A stretch of 64,000 nucleotides of DNA. Source: Lelliottia sp. JS-SCA-14. GTDB taxonomy: Bacteria; Pseudomonadota; Gammaproteobacteria; Enterobacterales; Enterobacteriaceae. Below, piece by piece: positions 40,868 to 50,860 of this stretch. The DNA lies in contig NZ_CP141606.1 of assembly GCF_035593345.1 (NCBI RefSeq), positions 3,534,001 to 3,598,000 of the forward strand. Direction: 5' to 3'. The notes beneath the pieces were generated by a model. The model had not been told where the DNA came from. It made no database searches and worked only from the letters and a program-made list of their open reading frames with translations. Position 1 is the first letter of the stretch, and each line of letters begins with the position of its first letter. Position numbers and translations under genes: made by a program.

Positions 40868-41844
40868 AACCAGTCCACTTTATCCTTATGTTCTTCAAAG
40901 TCTGCGCGCATCGCAGCGATGAGATCGACCATATCCTGTGGGATTGGCGCATGCCATTCCATTTCGATACCGGTGATCGGGTGGTAGAGACGCAGCATCG
41001 TTGCATGCAACGCCTGGCGGTCGAATTTACGCAGGGTGCTGATAAACTCTTCCGATGCGCCCTTCGGCGGACGCGGACGGCCACCGTAAACCTGATCGCC
41101 CACCAGCGGATGGGTGATATGGGACATATGCACACGGATCTGGTGAGTACGGCCCGTTTCCAGACGCAGACGCAGGCGCGTATGAATGCGGAAATGTTCC
41201 ATGATGCGGTAGTGCGTTACCGCAGGTTTCCCCATCGGATGCACCGACATATGGGTACGCTTGGTCGGGTGACGGCTGATCGGCTCTTCTACCGTGCCGC
41301 CGGACGTCATGTGACCAATCGCCACGGCTTCATATTCACGGGTGATTTCACGCAGCTGCAGCGACTCCACCAGACGGGTCTGGGCAGGAACGGTTTTCGC
41401 GACCACCATCAAACCGGTGGTGTCTTTATCCAGACGGTGAACGATGCCCGCACGCGGTACGTCAACAATCGGCGGATAATAATGAAGCAGCGCATTCAGT
41501 ACGGTGCCATCAGGATTACCGGCGCCAGGATGCACGACCAGGCCGCGCGGTTTGTTGATCACCAGAATGTCGTCATCTTCATAGACGATTTCTAACGGGA
41601 TATCCTGCGCCTCGAAGCGGACTTCTTCTTCTATTTCAGCATTGATGGCGACGGCTTCCCCACCTAACACTTTCTCTTTTGGCTTGTCCCATACTTTGCC
41701 GTTAACCAGCACGCGCTGGTCAAGAATCCATTCTTTTATGCGTGAACGCGAATAATCAGGGAACATTTCGGCCAAAGCTTGATCTAAGCGTTGACCGAGC
41801 TGATTTTCGGAGACTGTTGCGGTGAGTTCTACTCGTTGTGCCAT
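40864..41844 (-). CDS. rluD: 23S rRNA pseudouridine(1911/1915/1917) synthase RluD
   Basis: Makes the pseudouridines of helix 69 of 23S rRNA. An S4 RNA-binding domain occupies about residues 18-80 and the catalytic Asp is in HRLDKDTTGL (about residue 139). Length is 326, as in E. coli. It is divergent from bamD; a TATAAT at 41887-41892 in the gap serves bamD. Confidence 0.97.
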   Translation of the reverse strand: MAQRVELTATVSENQLGQRLDQALAEMFPDYSRSRIKEWILDQRVLVNGKVWDKPKEKVLGGEAVAINAEIEEEVRFEAQDIPLEIVYEDDDILVINKPRGLVVHPGAGNPDGTVLNALLHYYPPIVDVPRAGIVHRLDKDTTGLMVVAKTVPAQTRLVESLQLREITREYEAVAIGHMTSGGTVEEPISRHPTKRTHMSVHPMGKPAVTHYRIMEHFRIHTRLRLRLETGRTHQIRVHMSHITHPLVGDQVYGGRPRPPKGASEEFISTLRKFDRQALHATMLRLYHPITGIEMEWHAPIPQDMVDLIAAMRADFEEHKDKVDWL

Positions 41845-41974
41845 AGACTGCTTCTTCGTTTAACGTTGGGTTTTACGGCTTTGCCGTATAATATAGTGTG
41901 CTATTGTAGCTGGTCTTAATCGGGAGCAGGAAAGAGATTCTCCCGGACAAACATTTGAGGAAAGTCAAAACGTC

Positions 41975-42712
41975 ATGACGCGCATGAAATATCTGGTGGC
42001 AGCGGCCACGTTGAGCCTGGCTTTGGTGGGCTGCTCCGGTTCAAATGAACAGGTCCCTGACAATCCGCCGAATGAAATCTATGCGACTGCACAACAAAAA
42101 CTGCAGGACGGTAACTGGAAACAGGCGATAACGCAACTGGAAGCGCTGGATAATCGTTATCCATTTGGTCCGTATTCCCAACAGGTACAATTAGATCTCA
42201 TCTACGCCTACTACAAAAATGCCGATCTGCCGCTGGCTCAGGCTGCCATCGATCGCTTCATCCGTCTGAACCCGACTCATCCGAACATCGATTATGTCAT
42301 GTACATGCGCGGCCTGACCAACATGGCTCTGGATGACAGTGCCCTGCAGGGTTTCTTCGGTGTTGATCGTTCTGACCGTGACCCGCAGCACGCGCGTGAC
42401 GCCTTCAATGACTTCTCCAAGCTGGTGCGTGGCTATCCGAACAGTCAGTACATCACCGATGCCACCAAGCGTCTGGTGTTCCTGAAAGATCGTTTGTCCA
42501 AATATGAGTACTCCGTCGCGGAGTATTACACGCGTCGTGGTGCATGGGTTGCCGTGGTTAACCGTGTCGAAGGCATGCTGCGTGATTACCCGGATACCCA
42601 GGCCACTCGCGATGGCCTGAAGCTGATGGAAAACGCATACCGTCAGATGCAGATGAACGCGCAGGCTGAAAAAGTCGCGAAGATCATTGCCGCTAACAGC
42701 AGCAATACCTGA
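41975..42712 (+). CDS. bamD: Outer membrane protein assembly factor BamD
   Basis: Essential lipoprotein of the β-barrel assembly machinery. The lipobox LALVGC gives a lipidated Cys20. Five TPR-like repeats fill about residues 30-230, including the [20 protein letters not shown] block. Length is 245, as in E. coli. BamE of the same complex is encoded near the right end of the window. Confidence 0.98.
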   Translation: MTRMKYLVAAATLSLALVGCSGSNEQVPDNPPNEIYATAQQKLQDGNWKQAITQLEALDNRYPFGPYSQQVQLDLIYAYYKNADLPLAQAAIDRFIRLNPTHPNIDYVMYMRGLTNMALDDSALQGFFGVDRSDRDPQHARDAFNDFSKLVRGYPNSQYITDATKRLVFLKDRLSKYEYSVAEYYTRRGAWVAVVNRVEGMLRDYPDTQATRDGLKLMENAYRQMQMNAQAEKVAKIIAANSSNT

Positions 42713-42726
42713 TCGTTCCCCAAATG

Positions 42727-42758
42727 CAAAACGGCAGCCCAAGGGCTGCCGTTTTTTT
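42727..42758 (+). terminator. Terminator of bamD
   Basis: ACGGCAGCCC and GGGCTGCCGT arms followed by eight T residues. Confidence 0.94.
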
Positions 42759-42903
42759 ATCCATTATGGTCACTCGCAGAAGCGGTTTCGTACCGACCAA
42801 TCCTATCAACTATGGCCGCAATTCCTGAGTTCGACAAGGTAAAATTCGCCTGTTCCTGTCTTTCCTCACAAAAAAGCTTCCTTGACAAAAAGTGACAAAA
42901 TAA

Positions 42904-43323
<420 letters not shown>

Positions 43324-43346
43324 TCCTTTAAATTGAGTGTCCCGCT

Positions 43347-43371
43347 AACGCGCCTCCGGGCGCGTTTTTTA
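43347..43371 (+). terminator. Terminator of raiA
   Basis: AACGCGCC-TCCG-GGCGCGTT followed by T residues. Confidence 0.93.
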
Positions 43372-43427
43372 TTGACAGGATGAAAACAGTACGGGTACTT
43401 TAAAGGTCTCAATCACAGGATGAACTC

Positions 43428-43475
43428 ATGACACACACTCCGTTTTTCTTCGCATTCTTTTTTACCTTCCCCTGA
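43428..43475 (+). CDS. pheL: pheA leader peptide
   Basis: The 15-residue peptide [15 protein letters not shown] contains seven phenylalanines, as in the E. coli leader [15 protein letters not shown]. Ribosome stalling here when Phe-tRNA is scarce prevents the downstream attenuator from forming. An AGGA lies upstream of the ATG. Confidence 0.95.
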   Translation: MTHTPFFFAFFFTFP

Positions 43476-43552
43476 ATGGGAGGCGTTTCGTCGTGTGATA
43501 AAGAATGCGAAGACGAACAACAAGGCCTCCCACACCGGGGGGCCTTTTTTAT
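43476..43552 (+). promoter_or_regulatory. pheA transcription attenuator
   Basis: After the pheL stop, sequence around 43476-43520 can form the alternative stems, and AAGGCCTCCC...GGGGGGCCTTTTTT at 43522-43550 is the intrinsic terminator. It controls pheA by phenylalanine supply. Confidence 0.9.
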
Positions 43553-43581
43553 TGATAACAATAAACGAAATAGGCAACGCT

Positions 43582-44742
43582 ATGACATCGGAAAACCCGT
43601 TACTGGATCTGCGAGTAAAAATCAGCGCACTGGATGAAAAACTGCTGGCGCTGCTGGCCGAACGCCGTACCCTGGCCGTCGAAGTGGGCAAAGCCAAGCT
43701 GGACTCCCACCGCCCGGTACGCGACATCGATCGTGAGCGCGATCTGCTGGAGCGACTGATCGAGCTGGGTAAAGCACACCATCTTGATGCCCACTACATC
43801 ACTCGCCTGTTCCAGCTGATCATCGAAGATTCCGTCCTGACCCAGCAAGCGCTGCTGCAACAACATCTGAATAAAACCAATCCGCACTCCGCGCGCGTGG
43901 CATTCCTCGGGCCAAAAGGCTCTTACTCGCATCTGGCGGCGCGCCAGTATGCCGCCCGCCATTTCGAAGAGTTCATTGAAAGCGGCTGCGCGAAATTTGC
44001 CGATATCTTTAATCAGGTCGAAACCGGACAAGCGGACTACGCCGTCGTGCCGATCGAAAACACCAGCTCCGGCGCCATTAACGATGTCTACGACCTGCTC
44101 CAGCACACCAGCCTGTCGCTGGTTGGCGAGTTGAATATTCCGATTGATCACTGCGTACTGGTTTCTGGCTCAACCGATCTCAGTCAGATCGATACGGTCT
44201 ACAGCCACCCGCAGCCGTTCCAGCAGTGCAGCCAGTTCCTGAATCGCTATCCGCACTGGAAAATTGAGTACACCGAGAGCACCTCAGCGGCGATGGAAAA
44301 GGTGGCGCAGGCGAACTCTCCACGCGTTGCCGCGCTCGGCAACGAAGCGGGCGGTGCGTTGTATGGCCTGCAGGTACTGGAGCGCAACCTGGCGAACCAG
44401 ACGCAGAACATTACCCGCTTCGTGGTACTGGCGCGTAAAGCGATTGATGTGTCCGACCAGGTTCCGGCGAAAACGACGCTGCTGATGGCAACCGGCCAGC
44501 AGGCAGGTGCCCTTGTTGAAGCCCTGCTGGTGTTACGTAATCACAATCTGATCATGACCAAGCTGGAATCCCGTCCGATTAACGGGAATCCGTGGGAAGA
44601 GATGTTCTATCTCGATATCCAGGCCAACCTGAAATCAACGTCCATGCAGAATGCCCTGCGCGAACTGGGCGAAATCACCCGTTCAATGAAAGTACTGGGC
44701 TGCTATCCGGGCGAAAACGTGGTACCGGTCGACCCGGTTTAA
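43582..44742 (+). CDS. pheA: Bifunctional chorismate mutase / prephenate dehydratase
   Basis: Converts chorismate to prephenate and then phenylpyruvate in phenylalanine synthesis. The mutase domain is about residues 1-95 and the dehydratase about 104-285 with [10 protein letters not shown]. The regulatory ACT domain (about 297-380) carries GALV and ESRP motifs for Phe feedback. ATG at 43582 gives 386 residues, as in E. coli. Its TAA overlaps the stop of the convergent SMP-30 gene. Confidence 0.98.
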   Translation: MTSENPLLDLRVKISALDEKLLALLAERRTLAVEVGKAKLDSHRPVRDIDRERDLLERLIELGKAHHLDAHYITRLFQLIIEDSVLTQQALLQQHLNKTNPHSARVAFLGPKGSYSHLAARQYAARHFEEFIESGCAKFADIFNQVETGQADYAVVPIENTSSGAINDVYDLLQHTSLSLVGELNIPIDHCVLVSGSTDLSQIDTVYSHPQPFQQCSQFLNRYPHWKIEYTESTSAAMEKVAQANSPRVAALGNEAGGALYGLQVLERNLANQTQNITRFVVLARKAIDVSDQVPAKTTLLMATGQQAGALVEALLVLRNHNLIMTKLESRPINGNPWEEMFYLDIQANLKSTSMQNALRELGEITRSMKVLGCYPGENVVPVDPV

Positions 44743-45611
44743 CGTTCGACAAACCGGCTTTTCTTCATCCCTGCCACGCTGACGAGCAGGGTGAAGATCG
44801 CCCCGGAGAGCGGATAGTCCGCCACTTCCTGACTATCCATGTTCTCGCGCGTAGTGGTGATAAACAGCGTTTTCATCTCATCGCCGCCAAAACAGACCAT
44901 CGTCGGGCAACGCACCGGCAGGCGATACTCTTCCAGCTGTTCGCCCTGCGGGGAAAATCGCGCAATACGCCAGCCATCAAACAACGCGCTCCAGTAACAG
45001 CCCTCGACATCCATCGCTGCCCCATCAGGAATGCCCTCGCCCTCCTCGAACCGGCGAAACACCTCACGCGCCCCCGGCTCGCCCTGCTCATTCAGCGGCG
45101 TACGGTAGATCACGCGATTCGGCGTGTCAGAGGTGAACATCCACCGTTTGTCCGGACTAAACGCGAGGCCGTTGTGCCCGTGAATATCGCACTGAATCAC
45201 TTTCGGCGTCAGATCGTTATCGATACGCATCAGCATCGCGCCGTTGTAATCGCCCGGCCCCCAAAACGTGCCGGCATAAAAACGCCCGAGGTGATCGGTT
45301 CCGCCATCGTTAAAACGAGCCAGCTGAGGATTCGACGGGTTATCGCAGACTTTACGCTGGAGCAGGCCATGCTTATCCGTCAGCCAGATCGCGTTACGCA
45401 TCGCGACGATAAACCCGCCCTTTTCGCGTATGGCAAAACAGCCGACCTCTTCATGGAAGGAGAGAACAGAGTGTTGACCAGAAGAGAGATGATAGCGATG
45501 AATTTCGCCTTCCAGAATATCGGCCCAATAGAGCGCATTCTCGCTTTCGCTCCAGGTCGGGCATTCCGTTAAGTGCCCGGTGTAATCGAATAAAACCTGC
45601 GGTTCAGCCAT
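44739..45611 (-). CDS. SMP-30/gluconolactonase family hydrolase
   Basis: Six-bladed β-propeller lactonase-like enzyme of 290 residues. Probable divalent-metal ligands are Glu in LTECPTW, Asn in RFNDGGTD, Asn in [10 protein letters not shown] and Asp in PDGAAMD, the usual SMP-30 pattern. No signal peptide is seen, so it should be cytoplasmic. Sugar lactones are the common family substrates but the true one is unknown. It is inserted between pheA and tyrA, which are adjacent in E. coli K-12, and lies downstream of the tyrA terminator. Confidence 0.85.
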   Translation of the reverse strand: MAEPQVLFDYTGHLTECPTWSESENALYWADILEGEIHRYHLSSGQHSVLSFHEEVGCFAIREKGGFIVAMRNAIWLTDKHGLLQRKVCDNPSNPQLARFNDGGTDHLGRFYAGTFWGPGDYNGAMLMRIDNDLTPKVIQCDIHGHNGLAFSPDKRWMFTSDTPNRVIYRTPLNEQGEPGAREVFRRFEEGEGIPDGAAMDVEGCYWSALFDGWRIARFSPQGEQLEEYRLPVRCPTMVCFGGDEMKTLFITTTRENMDSQEVADYPLSGAIFTLLVSVAGMKKSRFVER

Positions 45612-45630
45612 GACAAATCCCCAAAATGAA

Positions 45631-45656
45631 AAAAGCCAGCAGTGCTGGCTTTTAGT
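45631..45656 (-). terminator. Terminator of aroF-tyrA
   Basis: AAAAGCCAGCA-GT-GCTGGCTTTT, followed on the minus strand by further T residues, separates tyrA from the downstream SMP-30 gene. Confidence 0.88.
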
Positions 45657-45671
45657 ATATACATCATCGGA

Positions 45672-46793
45672 TTACTGGCGACTATCGTTCGCCTGGCGTA
45701 ACAGGGTGCGGCTCTCGCTCTGGAAGCGCTTCGCGTAATCGCCGAACCAGTGCTCAACCTTGCGGAAACTGTCGATAAAGGCCTGTTTATCGCCCTGCTC
45801 CAGCAGCGCTATCGCTTCACCAAAGCGCTGGTAGTAGCGTTTGATCAGCGCCAGATTATTCTCTGACGACATAATAATGTCCGCATACAGCTGCGGATCC
45901 TGGGCAAACAGACGCCCGACCATCGCCAGCTCCAGGCGATATATCGGCGAGGAGAGCGCCAGCAACTGCTCCAGCTGCACGTTCTCTTCCGCCAGATGCA
46001 GGCCGTAAGCGAAGGTCGCAAAGTGGCGCAGCGCCTGAATGAAGGCCATGTTCTGATCGTGTTCTACCGCGCTGATGCGGTGCAGACGTGCGCCCCACAC
46101 CTGAATCTGTTCCAGGAACCACTGGTATGCTTCCGGCTGACGACCGTCGCAGTAGACCACAACCTGTTTCGCCAGGCTGCCGCTGTCCGGACCGAACATC
46201 GGGTGCAAGCCCAGCACCGGTCCGTTATGGGCTGCCAGCATCGCCTGCAGCGGTCCGTTCTTCACGGAGGCCAGATCCACCAGAATACAATCTTCCGGCA
46301 GAGGCGGCAGCTTGCCGATAATCTCTTCGGTCACATGAATCGGCACGCTGACGATCACCATGCCTGCATCGTCCATCAGCTCTGGCGCACGCGCCCAGTC
46401 TTCTTTTTCAAGAATGCGCACCTGGTAGCCAGAAAGCGTCAGCATCTTCTCAAACAGACGCCCCATCTGACCGCCGCCGCCGACGATCACCACCGGACGC
46501 AGCGACGGACAGAGGGTTTTGAAGCCCTTATCGTTTTCGCTGGAGTAGGATTCACGCATCACGCGGCGCAGGACATCTTCAATCAGATCGGGAGAAACGC
46601 CCATCGCCTCGGCCTCGTGACGTCGGGATGCCAGCATCGATGCTTCGCGCTCTGGCACGTAAATCGGCAAACCGTATTTACTTTTGACTTCCCCGACTTC
46701 AGCAACCAGTGACATCCGGCGCGCCAGCAAATCCAGCAGCGCCTTATCCACCTCATCAATTTGATCGCGTAGTGCGGTCAATTCTGCAACCAT
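45672..46793 (-). CDS. tyrA: Bifunctional chorismate mutase / prephenate dehydrogenase
   Basis: Makes 4-hydroxyphenylpyruvate for tyrosine synthesis. The chorismate mutase domain is about residues 1-90. The NAD-binding dehydrogenase domain starts with [16 protein letters not shown] near residue 101, and catalytic His is in GLHPMFGPD. Length is 373, as in E. coli. It follows aroF by 10 bp in the same transcript. Confidence 0.98.
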   Translation of the reverse strand: MVAELTALRDQIDEVDKALLDLLARRMSLVAEVGEVKSKYGLPIYVPEREASMLASRRHEAEAMGVSPDLIEDVLRRVMRESYSSENDKGFKTLCPSLRPVVIVGGGGQMGRLFEKMLTLSGYQVRILEKEDWARAPELMDDAGMVIVSVPIHVTEEIIGKLPPLPEDCILVDLASVKNGPLQAMLAAHNGPVLGLHPMFGPDSGSLAKQVVVYCDGRQPEAYQWFLEQIQVWGARLHRISAVEHDQNMAFIQALRHFATFAYGLHLAEENVQLEQLLALSSPIYRLELAMVGRLFAQDPQLYADIIMSSENNLALIKRYYQRFGEAIALLEQGDKQAFIDSFRKVEHWFGDYAKRFQSESRTLLRQANDSRQ

Positions 46794-46803
46794 AACAAAC
46801 CTC

Positions 46804-47874
46804 TTAAGCCAGACGCGTCGCCAGCTGGCCGTTCAAATCTTTGTGGATCTCACGCAGCAGCGCGTCAGTCGCTTCCCAACTGATGCACGCATCCGTAACG
46901 GAGACGCCGTGTTTCATGGCGCTGCGCGGCTGTTCGGATGACTGATTACCCTCGTGGATATTACTCTCAATCATCAGACCGATAATCGAACGGTTGCCAT
47001 CTTTGATTTGCGCGACAACGGATTCCGCTACCGCAGGCTGGCGACGGTAATCTTTATTGGAGTTACCATGGCTGCAATCTACCATCAGAGCCGGGCGCAG
47101 TCCCGCCTGTTCCATCTCTTTTTCGCACTGTGCAACATCTGCCGGGCTGTAGTTCGGTGCTTTGCCGCCGCGCAGGATCACGTGACCATCCGGGTTGCCC
47201 TGAGTTTGCAGCAGGCAAACCTGGCCGGCCTGGTTGATCCCGACAAAACGGTGCGGCATCGCCGCAGCGCGCATGGCGTTGATCGCCGTTGCCAGACTTC
47301 CGTCAGTGCCGTTCTTAAACCCAACCGGCATCGACAGGCCAGAGGCCATCTCGCGGTGAGTCTGTGATTCTGTGGTGCGCGCACCAATCGCAGACCAGCT
47401 AAACAGATCGCCCAGGTATTGCGGGCTGTTCGGATCGAGCGCTTCGGTCGCCAGCGGCAGCCCCATGTTCACCAGCTCCACCAGCAGACGACGCGCAATC
47501 TTCAGACCGGCTTCCACATCAAACGAGCCATCCATGTGCGGATCGTTAATCAACCCTTTCCAGCCCACGGTGGTACGAGGTTTTTCAAAATAGACGCGCA
47601 TGACCAGGTAGAGGCTATCGCTGACCTCCTCTGCTAATGCTTTAAATCGACGAGCGTATTCAATCGCGGTTTCAGGATCGTGTATGGAGCAAGGCCCGCA
47701 CACCACCAGCAGACGCGGATCGCGACCGGCAATGATGTTGGAGATGGTCTGGCGGGAGTGCTCGATCTGCGCTTCCTGTTCAGAGCTCAGCGGGAATTCG
47801 TGCTTCAACTGATCGGGCGTGATCAAAACCTGTTCGTCGGTAATATGTACGTTGTTCAGCGCGTCTTTTTGCAT
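46804..47874 (-). CDS. aroF: DAHP synthase, tyrosine-sensitive
   Basis: First enzyme of the shikimate pathway, joining phosphoenolpyruvate and erythrose 4-phosphate; this isozyme is inhibited by tyrosine. Conserved blocks include [10 protein letters not shown] (metal Cys), [11 protein letters not shown] and [11 protein letters not shown]. The ATG at 47874 ([11 protein letters not shown]) gives 356 residues, as in E. coli; the longer frame reaching 48003 runs through the promoter and TyrR sites and is rejected. Confidence 0.98.
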   Translation of the reverse strand: MQKDALNNVHITDEQVLITPDQLKHEFPLSSEQEAQIEHSRQTISNIIAGRDPRLLVVCGPCSIHDPETAIEYARRFKALAEEVSDSLYLVMRVYFEKPRTTVGWKGLINDPHMDGSFDVEAGLKIARRLLVELVNMGLPLATEALDPNSPQYLGDLFSWSAIGARTTESQTHREMASGLSMPVGFKNGTDGSLATAINAMRAAAMPHRFVGINQAGQVCLLQTQGNPDGHVILRGGKAPNYSPADVAQCEKEMEQAGLRPALMVDCSHGNSNKDYRRQPAVAESVVAQIKDGNRSIIGLMIESNIHEGNQSSEQPRSAMKHGVSVTDACISWEATDALLREIHKDLNGQLATRLA

Positions 47875-47967
47875 GATGGCGATCCTGTAATGCTCGTTTG
47901 CGATAGTGGTTTCCTCGATGAGGTGAACACACAATATCACACCAAGTAAAGATTTCAATCCAAAATA

Positions 47968-48038
47968 CGTAAACATTACGTTACAACAAGCACTTTCAGG
48001 CAAAAAACATTCGATTAATCCGTAAACTTAAAATTACA
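47968..48038 (-). promoter_or_regulatory. TyrR boxes upstream of aroF
   Basis: CGTAAACATTACGTTACA at 47968-47985 and CGTAAACTTAAAATTACA at 48021-48038 resemble TGTAAA-N6-TTTACA with two mismatches each, spaced 53 bp apart. TyrR represses aroF-tyrA from multiple boxes in E. coli; a third, weaker box may be present. Confidence 0.7.
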
Positions 48039-48086
48039 CAACGATTCTCTCTTGCCAGGCTATGCTCAAGAAAAAGGAGAATGATT

Positions 48087-48461
48087 ATGCGTCCAACGGT
48101 TTTCGCCTTGCTGGCACTATTTTTGACAGGCTGTCAGATTAACCCCTACACCTTCCAGCCCACCTGGACGGGCACCAGCTGGTTCACGGCAGGTAAAGAA
48201 GATGCCATGAATGGCGTGTCGATCAAAAGTAACGAAACCCTCGCCGATAATTTCAACGATCCTGACGTTGATCGTAACGAATACCTGCGTGGCTATGCCG
48301 ACGGGCAGAAAAAAATATGCACTGAGGATTTTGTCTACGCCTGGGGAGTATCCGGGAAAGTATTTCCTGCGAGCTGCGATACAGCAGAAAATGCAGACCT
48401 GTTACGCAAATCCTGGCAAAAAGGAATGGATGAAGGGATGCGCGGATCACGGCTTAATTAA
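48087..48461 (+). CDS. yfiL: Putative lipoprotein YfiL
   Basis: Small predicted lipoprotein of unknown function. The signal ends in LFLTGC with Cys16. The body shares GYADGQKK and the FPASC block with E. coli YfiL. Two in-frame ATGs occur (48081 and 48087); AAGGAGA at 48074-48080 is correctly spaced only for the second, giving 124 residues. Its upstream region is shared with the divergent aroF promoter. Confidence 0.85.
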   Translation: MRPTVFALLALFLTGCQINPYTFQPTWTGTSWFTAGKEDAMNGVSIKSNETLADNFNDPDVDRNEYLRGYADGQKKICTEDFVYAWGVSGKVFPASCDTAENADLLRKSWQKGMDEGMRGSRLN

Positions 48462-48608
48462 TTTAATAACATAACCATTTCATTTAGTTGCGAATAAGAT
48501 TTAACTTAAGTCACCAAAAATTCCACATAATGACTGTTCAGGTAAACAATGGTATTCTGCCCGCAATATTTAAGGACATATATTTCCAGAGCGGTATGGC
48601 GGATTCTG

Positions 48609-49142
48609 GTGAGACATTTTTTTACGTTCCCTTTGTGCCACCTCATTCTGGCGCTCATGTTATGCCTTGTCGGCGGACAGACTTTCGCGGCAGCCATGAC
48701 AGAAAAAGACAAGTCAGTGCGTTCCATCGTTTCTGGCATCGTCAGCTACACCCGTTGGCCGTCGCTTTCTGGCCAGCCTAAGCTCTGCATCTTCTCGTCG
48801 TCCCGTTTTACACAGGCGCTCAGCGACAGCGGCTCTGCGGCGTTACCCTACGTTCCGCTGATTGTTCACAATGAGACTGAGGCATTAAATGCCACCTGCG
48901 ATGCCGTTTATTTTGGAAATGAATCGCCTGCTAATCAACTTCAATTATTCAGGAATTATCAGGGCCGGGCGTTACTATTAATCGCCGAACAAAACCCGGA
49001 ATGCGTTATTGGCAGTGCTTTCTGCCTGATAATTAATGAAGAAACAGTGAGATTCTCCGTCAATCTGGATGCCCTGTCTCGCAGTGGCGTAAGAGTGAAT
49101 CCGGATGTGTTAATGCTTGCCCGGAATAAGAAGCATGAATAA
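48609..49142 (+). CDS. yfiR: Periplasmic repressor YfiR of diguanylate cyclase DgcN
   Basis: DUF4154 protein that holds the membrane diguanylate cyclase inactive under normal redox conditions. A signal peptide ([25 protein letters not shown], ending near QTFAAA) is visible. The four Cys in KLCIF, ATCDA and [10 protein letters not shown] fit the conserved disulfides. I prefer the GTG at 48609 (177 residues, near the E. coli 172) over the ATG at 48549, but neither has a strong Shine-Dalgarno. It overlaps dgcN by 8 bp. Confidence 0.88.
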   Translation: MRHFFTFPLCHLILALMLCLVGGQTFAAAMTEKDKSVRSIVSGIVSYTRWPSLSGQPKLCIFSSSRFTQALSDSGSAALPYVPLIVHNETEALNATCDAVYFGNESPANQLQLFRNYQGRALLLIAEQNPECVIGSAFCLIINEETVRFSVNLDALSRSGVRVNPDVLMLARNKKHE

Positions 49143-50355
49143 GGAACTTTCTACAACGCCACGCCCAACGTTTAAAAGAACGCTGCAGCGTATTAGCATG
49201 ATTAGCGTGGTTATTACCATGACGCTAATATGGTTATTATTGTGTATTGCTTCGGTTGTGACGCTGAAACAATATGCGCAAAAAAATCTCGAATTAACCA
49301 GCGCCACCATGAGCCGCAGCCTGGAAGCGTCGTTAGTCTTTAATGATGCGACTGCCGCCAGCGAAACGCTCGCGACGCTGGGGAAACAGGGCCAGTTTTC
49401 CGTCGCCGAGGTGCTCGACGCCCGCCGCAATCAGTTTGCCTATTGGTCGTGGAACCCTGACGAGAATACCGACACGCTGAGCCCCCTGGTCAGCCGCTGG
49501 CTGTTCCCTGTCCCGGCAACCCAGCCCGTCATGCATAACGGCAAGGTTATCGGGGAAGTTCGCATCACCGCGCGCGATAGCCTGATCAGCCACTTCATCC
49601 TGACCTCATTTGCCGTCCTGACGGGATGTATTCTCTTCGCCGCCTTTGTGGCGTTGACCATCACCCGCTCTTTGCATGACGGGATCGTCACGGCGCTGCA
49701 AAACATCACCGACGTGGTGCATGACGTCAAAACGAACCGTAATTTCGCGCGTCGTGTAGAAGACGAGCGCATCGAAGAGTTTCACCGCTTTGGTCTGGAC
49801 TTCAACAGCCTGCTCGATGAAATGGAAGAGTGGCAGCTCAAACTGCAGGCGCGGAACGCACAGCTGATGCGCACGGCGATGCACGATCCGCTGACCGGGC
49901 TGGCTAACCGCGCCGCTTTTCGCAGCAGTATTGCGGCGCTGATGAACGACTCTTCCGCCCAAATGAATTCCGCCCTGTTGTTCCTGGATGGCGACAACTT
50001 TAAGCAGATCAACGACACCTGGGGTCACGCGGCGGGCGATTGCGTGCTGATTGAAGTGGCCAGCCGTATGGTGGAGTTTGGCGGGAAACGTTATCAATCT
50101 TACCGTCTGGGCGGCGATGAATTTGCCATGATCCTCTACGGCATTCACTCCCCGGAAGACGTTCAGCAGATCTGCACTGCGCTTTCGCAGAAATTCCTTC
50201 TGCCCTACGACCTGCACAACGGGCATACGGCAAAAATGTCACTCAGCATTGGATTTGCTCTGGCGTGGGAAAATACCTCCGTTGAGGCATTACTGGAGCA
50301 AGCCGACCGCAATATGTATCAGGTGAAACACCAGCGTCCAACATTAATTTCGTAA
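49135..50355 (+). CDS. dgcN: Diguanylate cyclase DgcN (YfiN)
   Basis: Inner-membrane enzyme that makes cyclic di-GMP and, in E. coli, can halt division under envelope stress. Two membrane segments (about residues 25-47 and 155-178) flank a periplasmic CHASE8-type domain, followed by HAMP and a GGDEF domain with [10 protein letters not shown] and the intact active site GGDEF. No RxxD inhibitory site precedes GGDEF (KRYQSYRL), so product inhibition is probably weak. ATG at 49135 lies inside the end of yfiR; 406 residues. Confidence 0.93.
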   Translation: MNKELSTTPRPTFKRTLQRISMISVVITMTLIWLLLCIASVVTLKQYAQKNLELTSATMSRSLEASLVFNDATAASETLATLGKQGQFSVAEVLDARRNQFAYWSWNPDENTDTLSPLVSRWLFPVPATQPVMHNGKVIGEVRITARDSLISHFILTSFAVLTGCILFAAFVALTITRSLHDGIVTALQNITDVVHDVKTNRNFARRVEDERIEEFHRFGLDFNSLLDEMEEWQLKLQARNAQLMRTAMHDPLTGLANRAAFRSSIAALMNDSSAQMNSALLFLDGDNFKQINDTWGHAAGDCVLIEVASRMVEFGGKRYQSYRLGGDEFAMILYGIHSPEDVQQICTALSQKFLLPYDLHNGHTAKMSLSIGFALAWENTSVEALLEQADRNMYQVKHQRPTLIS

Positions 50356-50370
50356 AAAAAGGAACACGTT

Positions 50371-50856
50371 ATGTTAAGGCGATATCTCGCTCCAGTCTTA
50401 CTGGCCTCAACGATTCTGGCAGGCTGCCAGGCACCGCCTCAGGGTAAATTCAACGCAGAACAGATCGCGGCGATGAAATCCTACGGTTTTAACGAAATGA
50501 ACGGCGACTGGTCCCTCGGCCTGTCGGCCAAAATCCTGTTTGGTAAAAACGAATATCAGCTACGACCGGAGAGCGAGCAGCAGATCCAGACCATGGCGAC
50601 CAGACTAGCCGCAACGGGCCTGGTCCACGCGCGCATGGACGGACATACGGACAACTACGGTGAAGAGAGTTACAACGAATGCCTCTCTTTAAAGCGCGCT
50701 AACGTCGTGGCAGATGCCTGGGCGAAAGGGGCCAATATCCCGCGCAGCAACCTCACCACGCAGGGATTAGGTAAAAAGTACCCGGTCGCCAGTAACGCAA
50801 CCTCACAAGGACGCGCTGAAAACCGCCGCGTTGCGGTAGTCATCAGCACGCCTTAG
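50371..50856 (+). CDS. yfiB: OmpA-family lipoprotein YfiB
   Basis: Outer-membrane lipoprotein that sequesters YfiR and so releases DgcN. The lipobox ILAGC gives Cys19. The OmpA-like peptidoglycan-binding domain fills about residues 50-158, with DGHTDNYGEESYN and NRRVAVVI. Length is 161 against 160 residues. The start follows AAGGA, 15 bp after dgcN, completing the yfiR-dgcN-yfiB operon. Confidence 0.93.
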   Translation: MLRRYLAPVLLASTILAGCQAPPQGKFNAEQIAAMKSYGFNEMNGDWSLGLSAKILFGKNEYQLRPESEQQIQTMATRLAATGLVHARMDGHTDNYGEESYNECLSLKRANVVADAWAKGANIPRSNLTTQGLGKKYPVASNATSQGRAENRRVAVVISTP

Positions 50857-50860
50857 GCCA

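Noticed and set aside
47875..48003. 43-codon N-terminal extension of aroF
   Set aside because: It covers the likely promoter and a TyrR box, and the family start is MQKDALNN at 47874.
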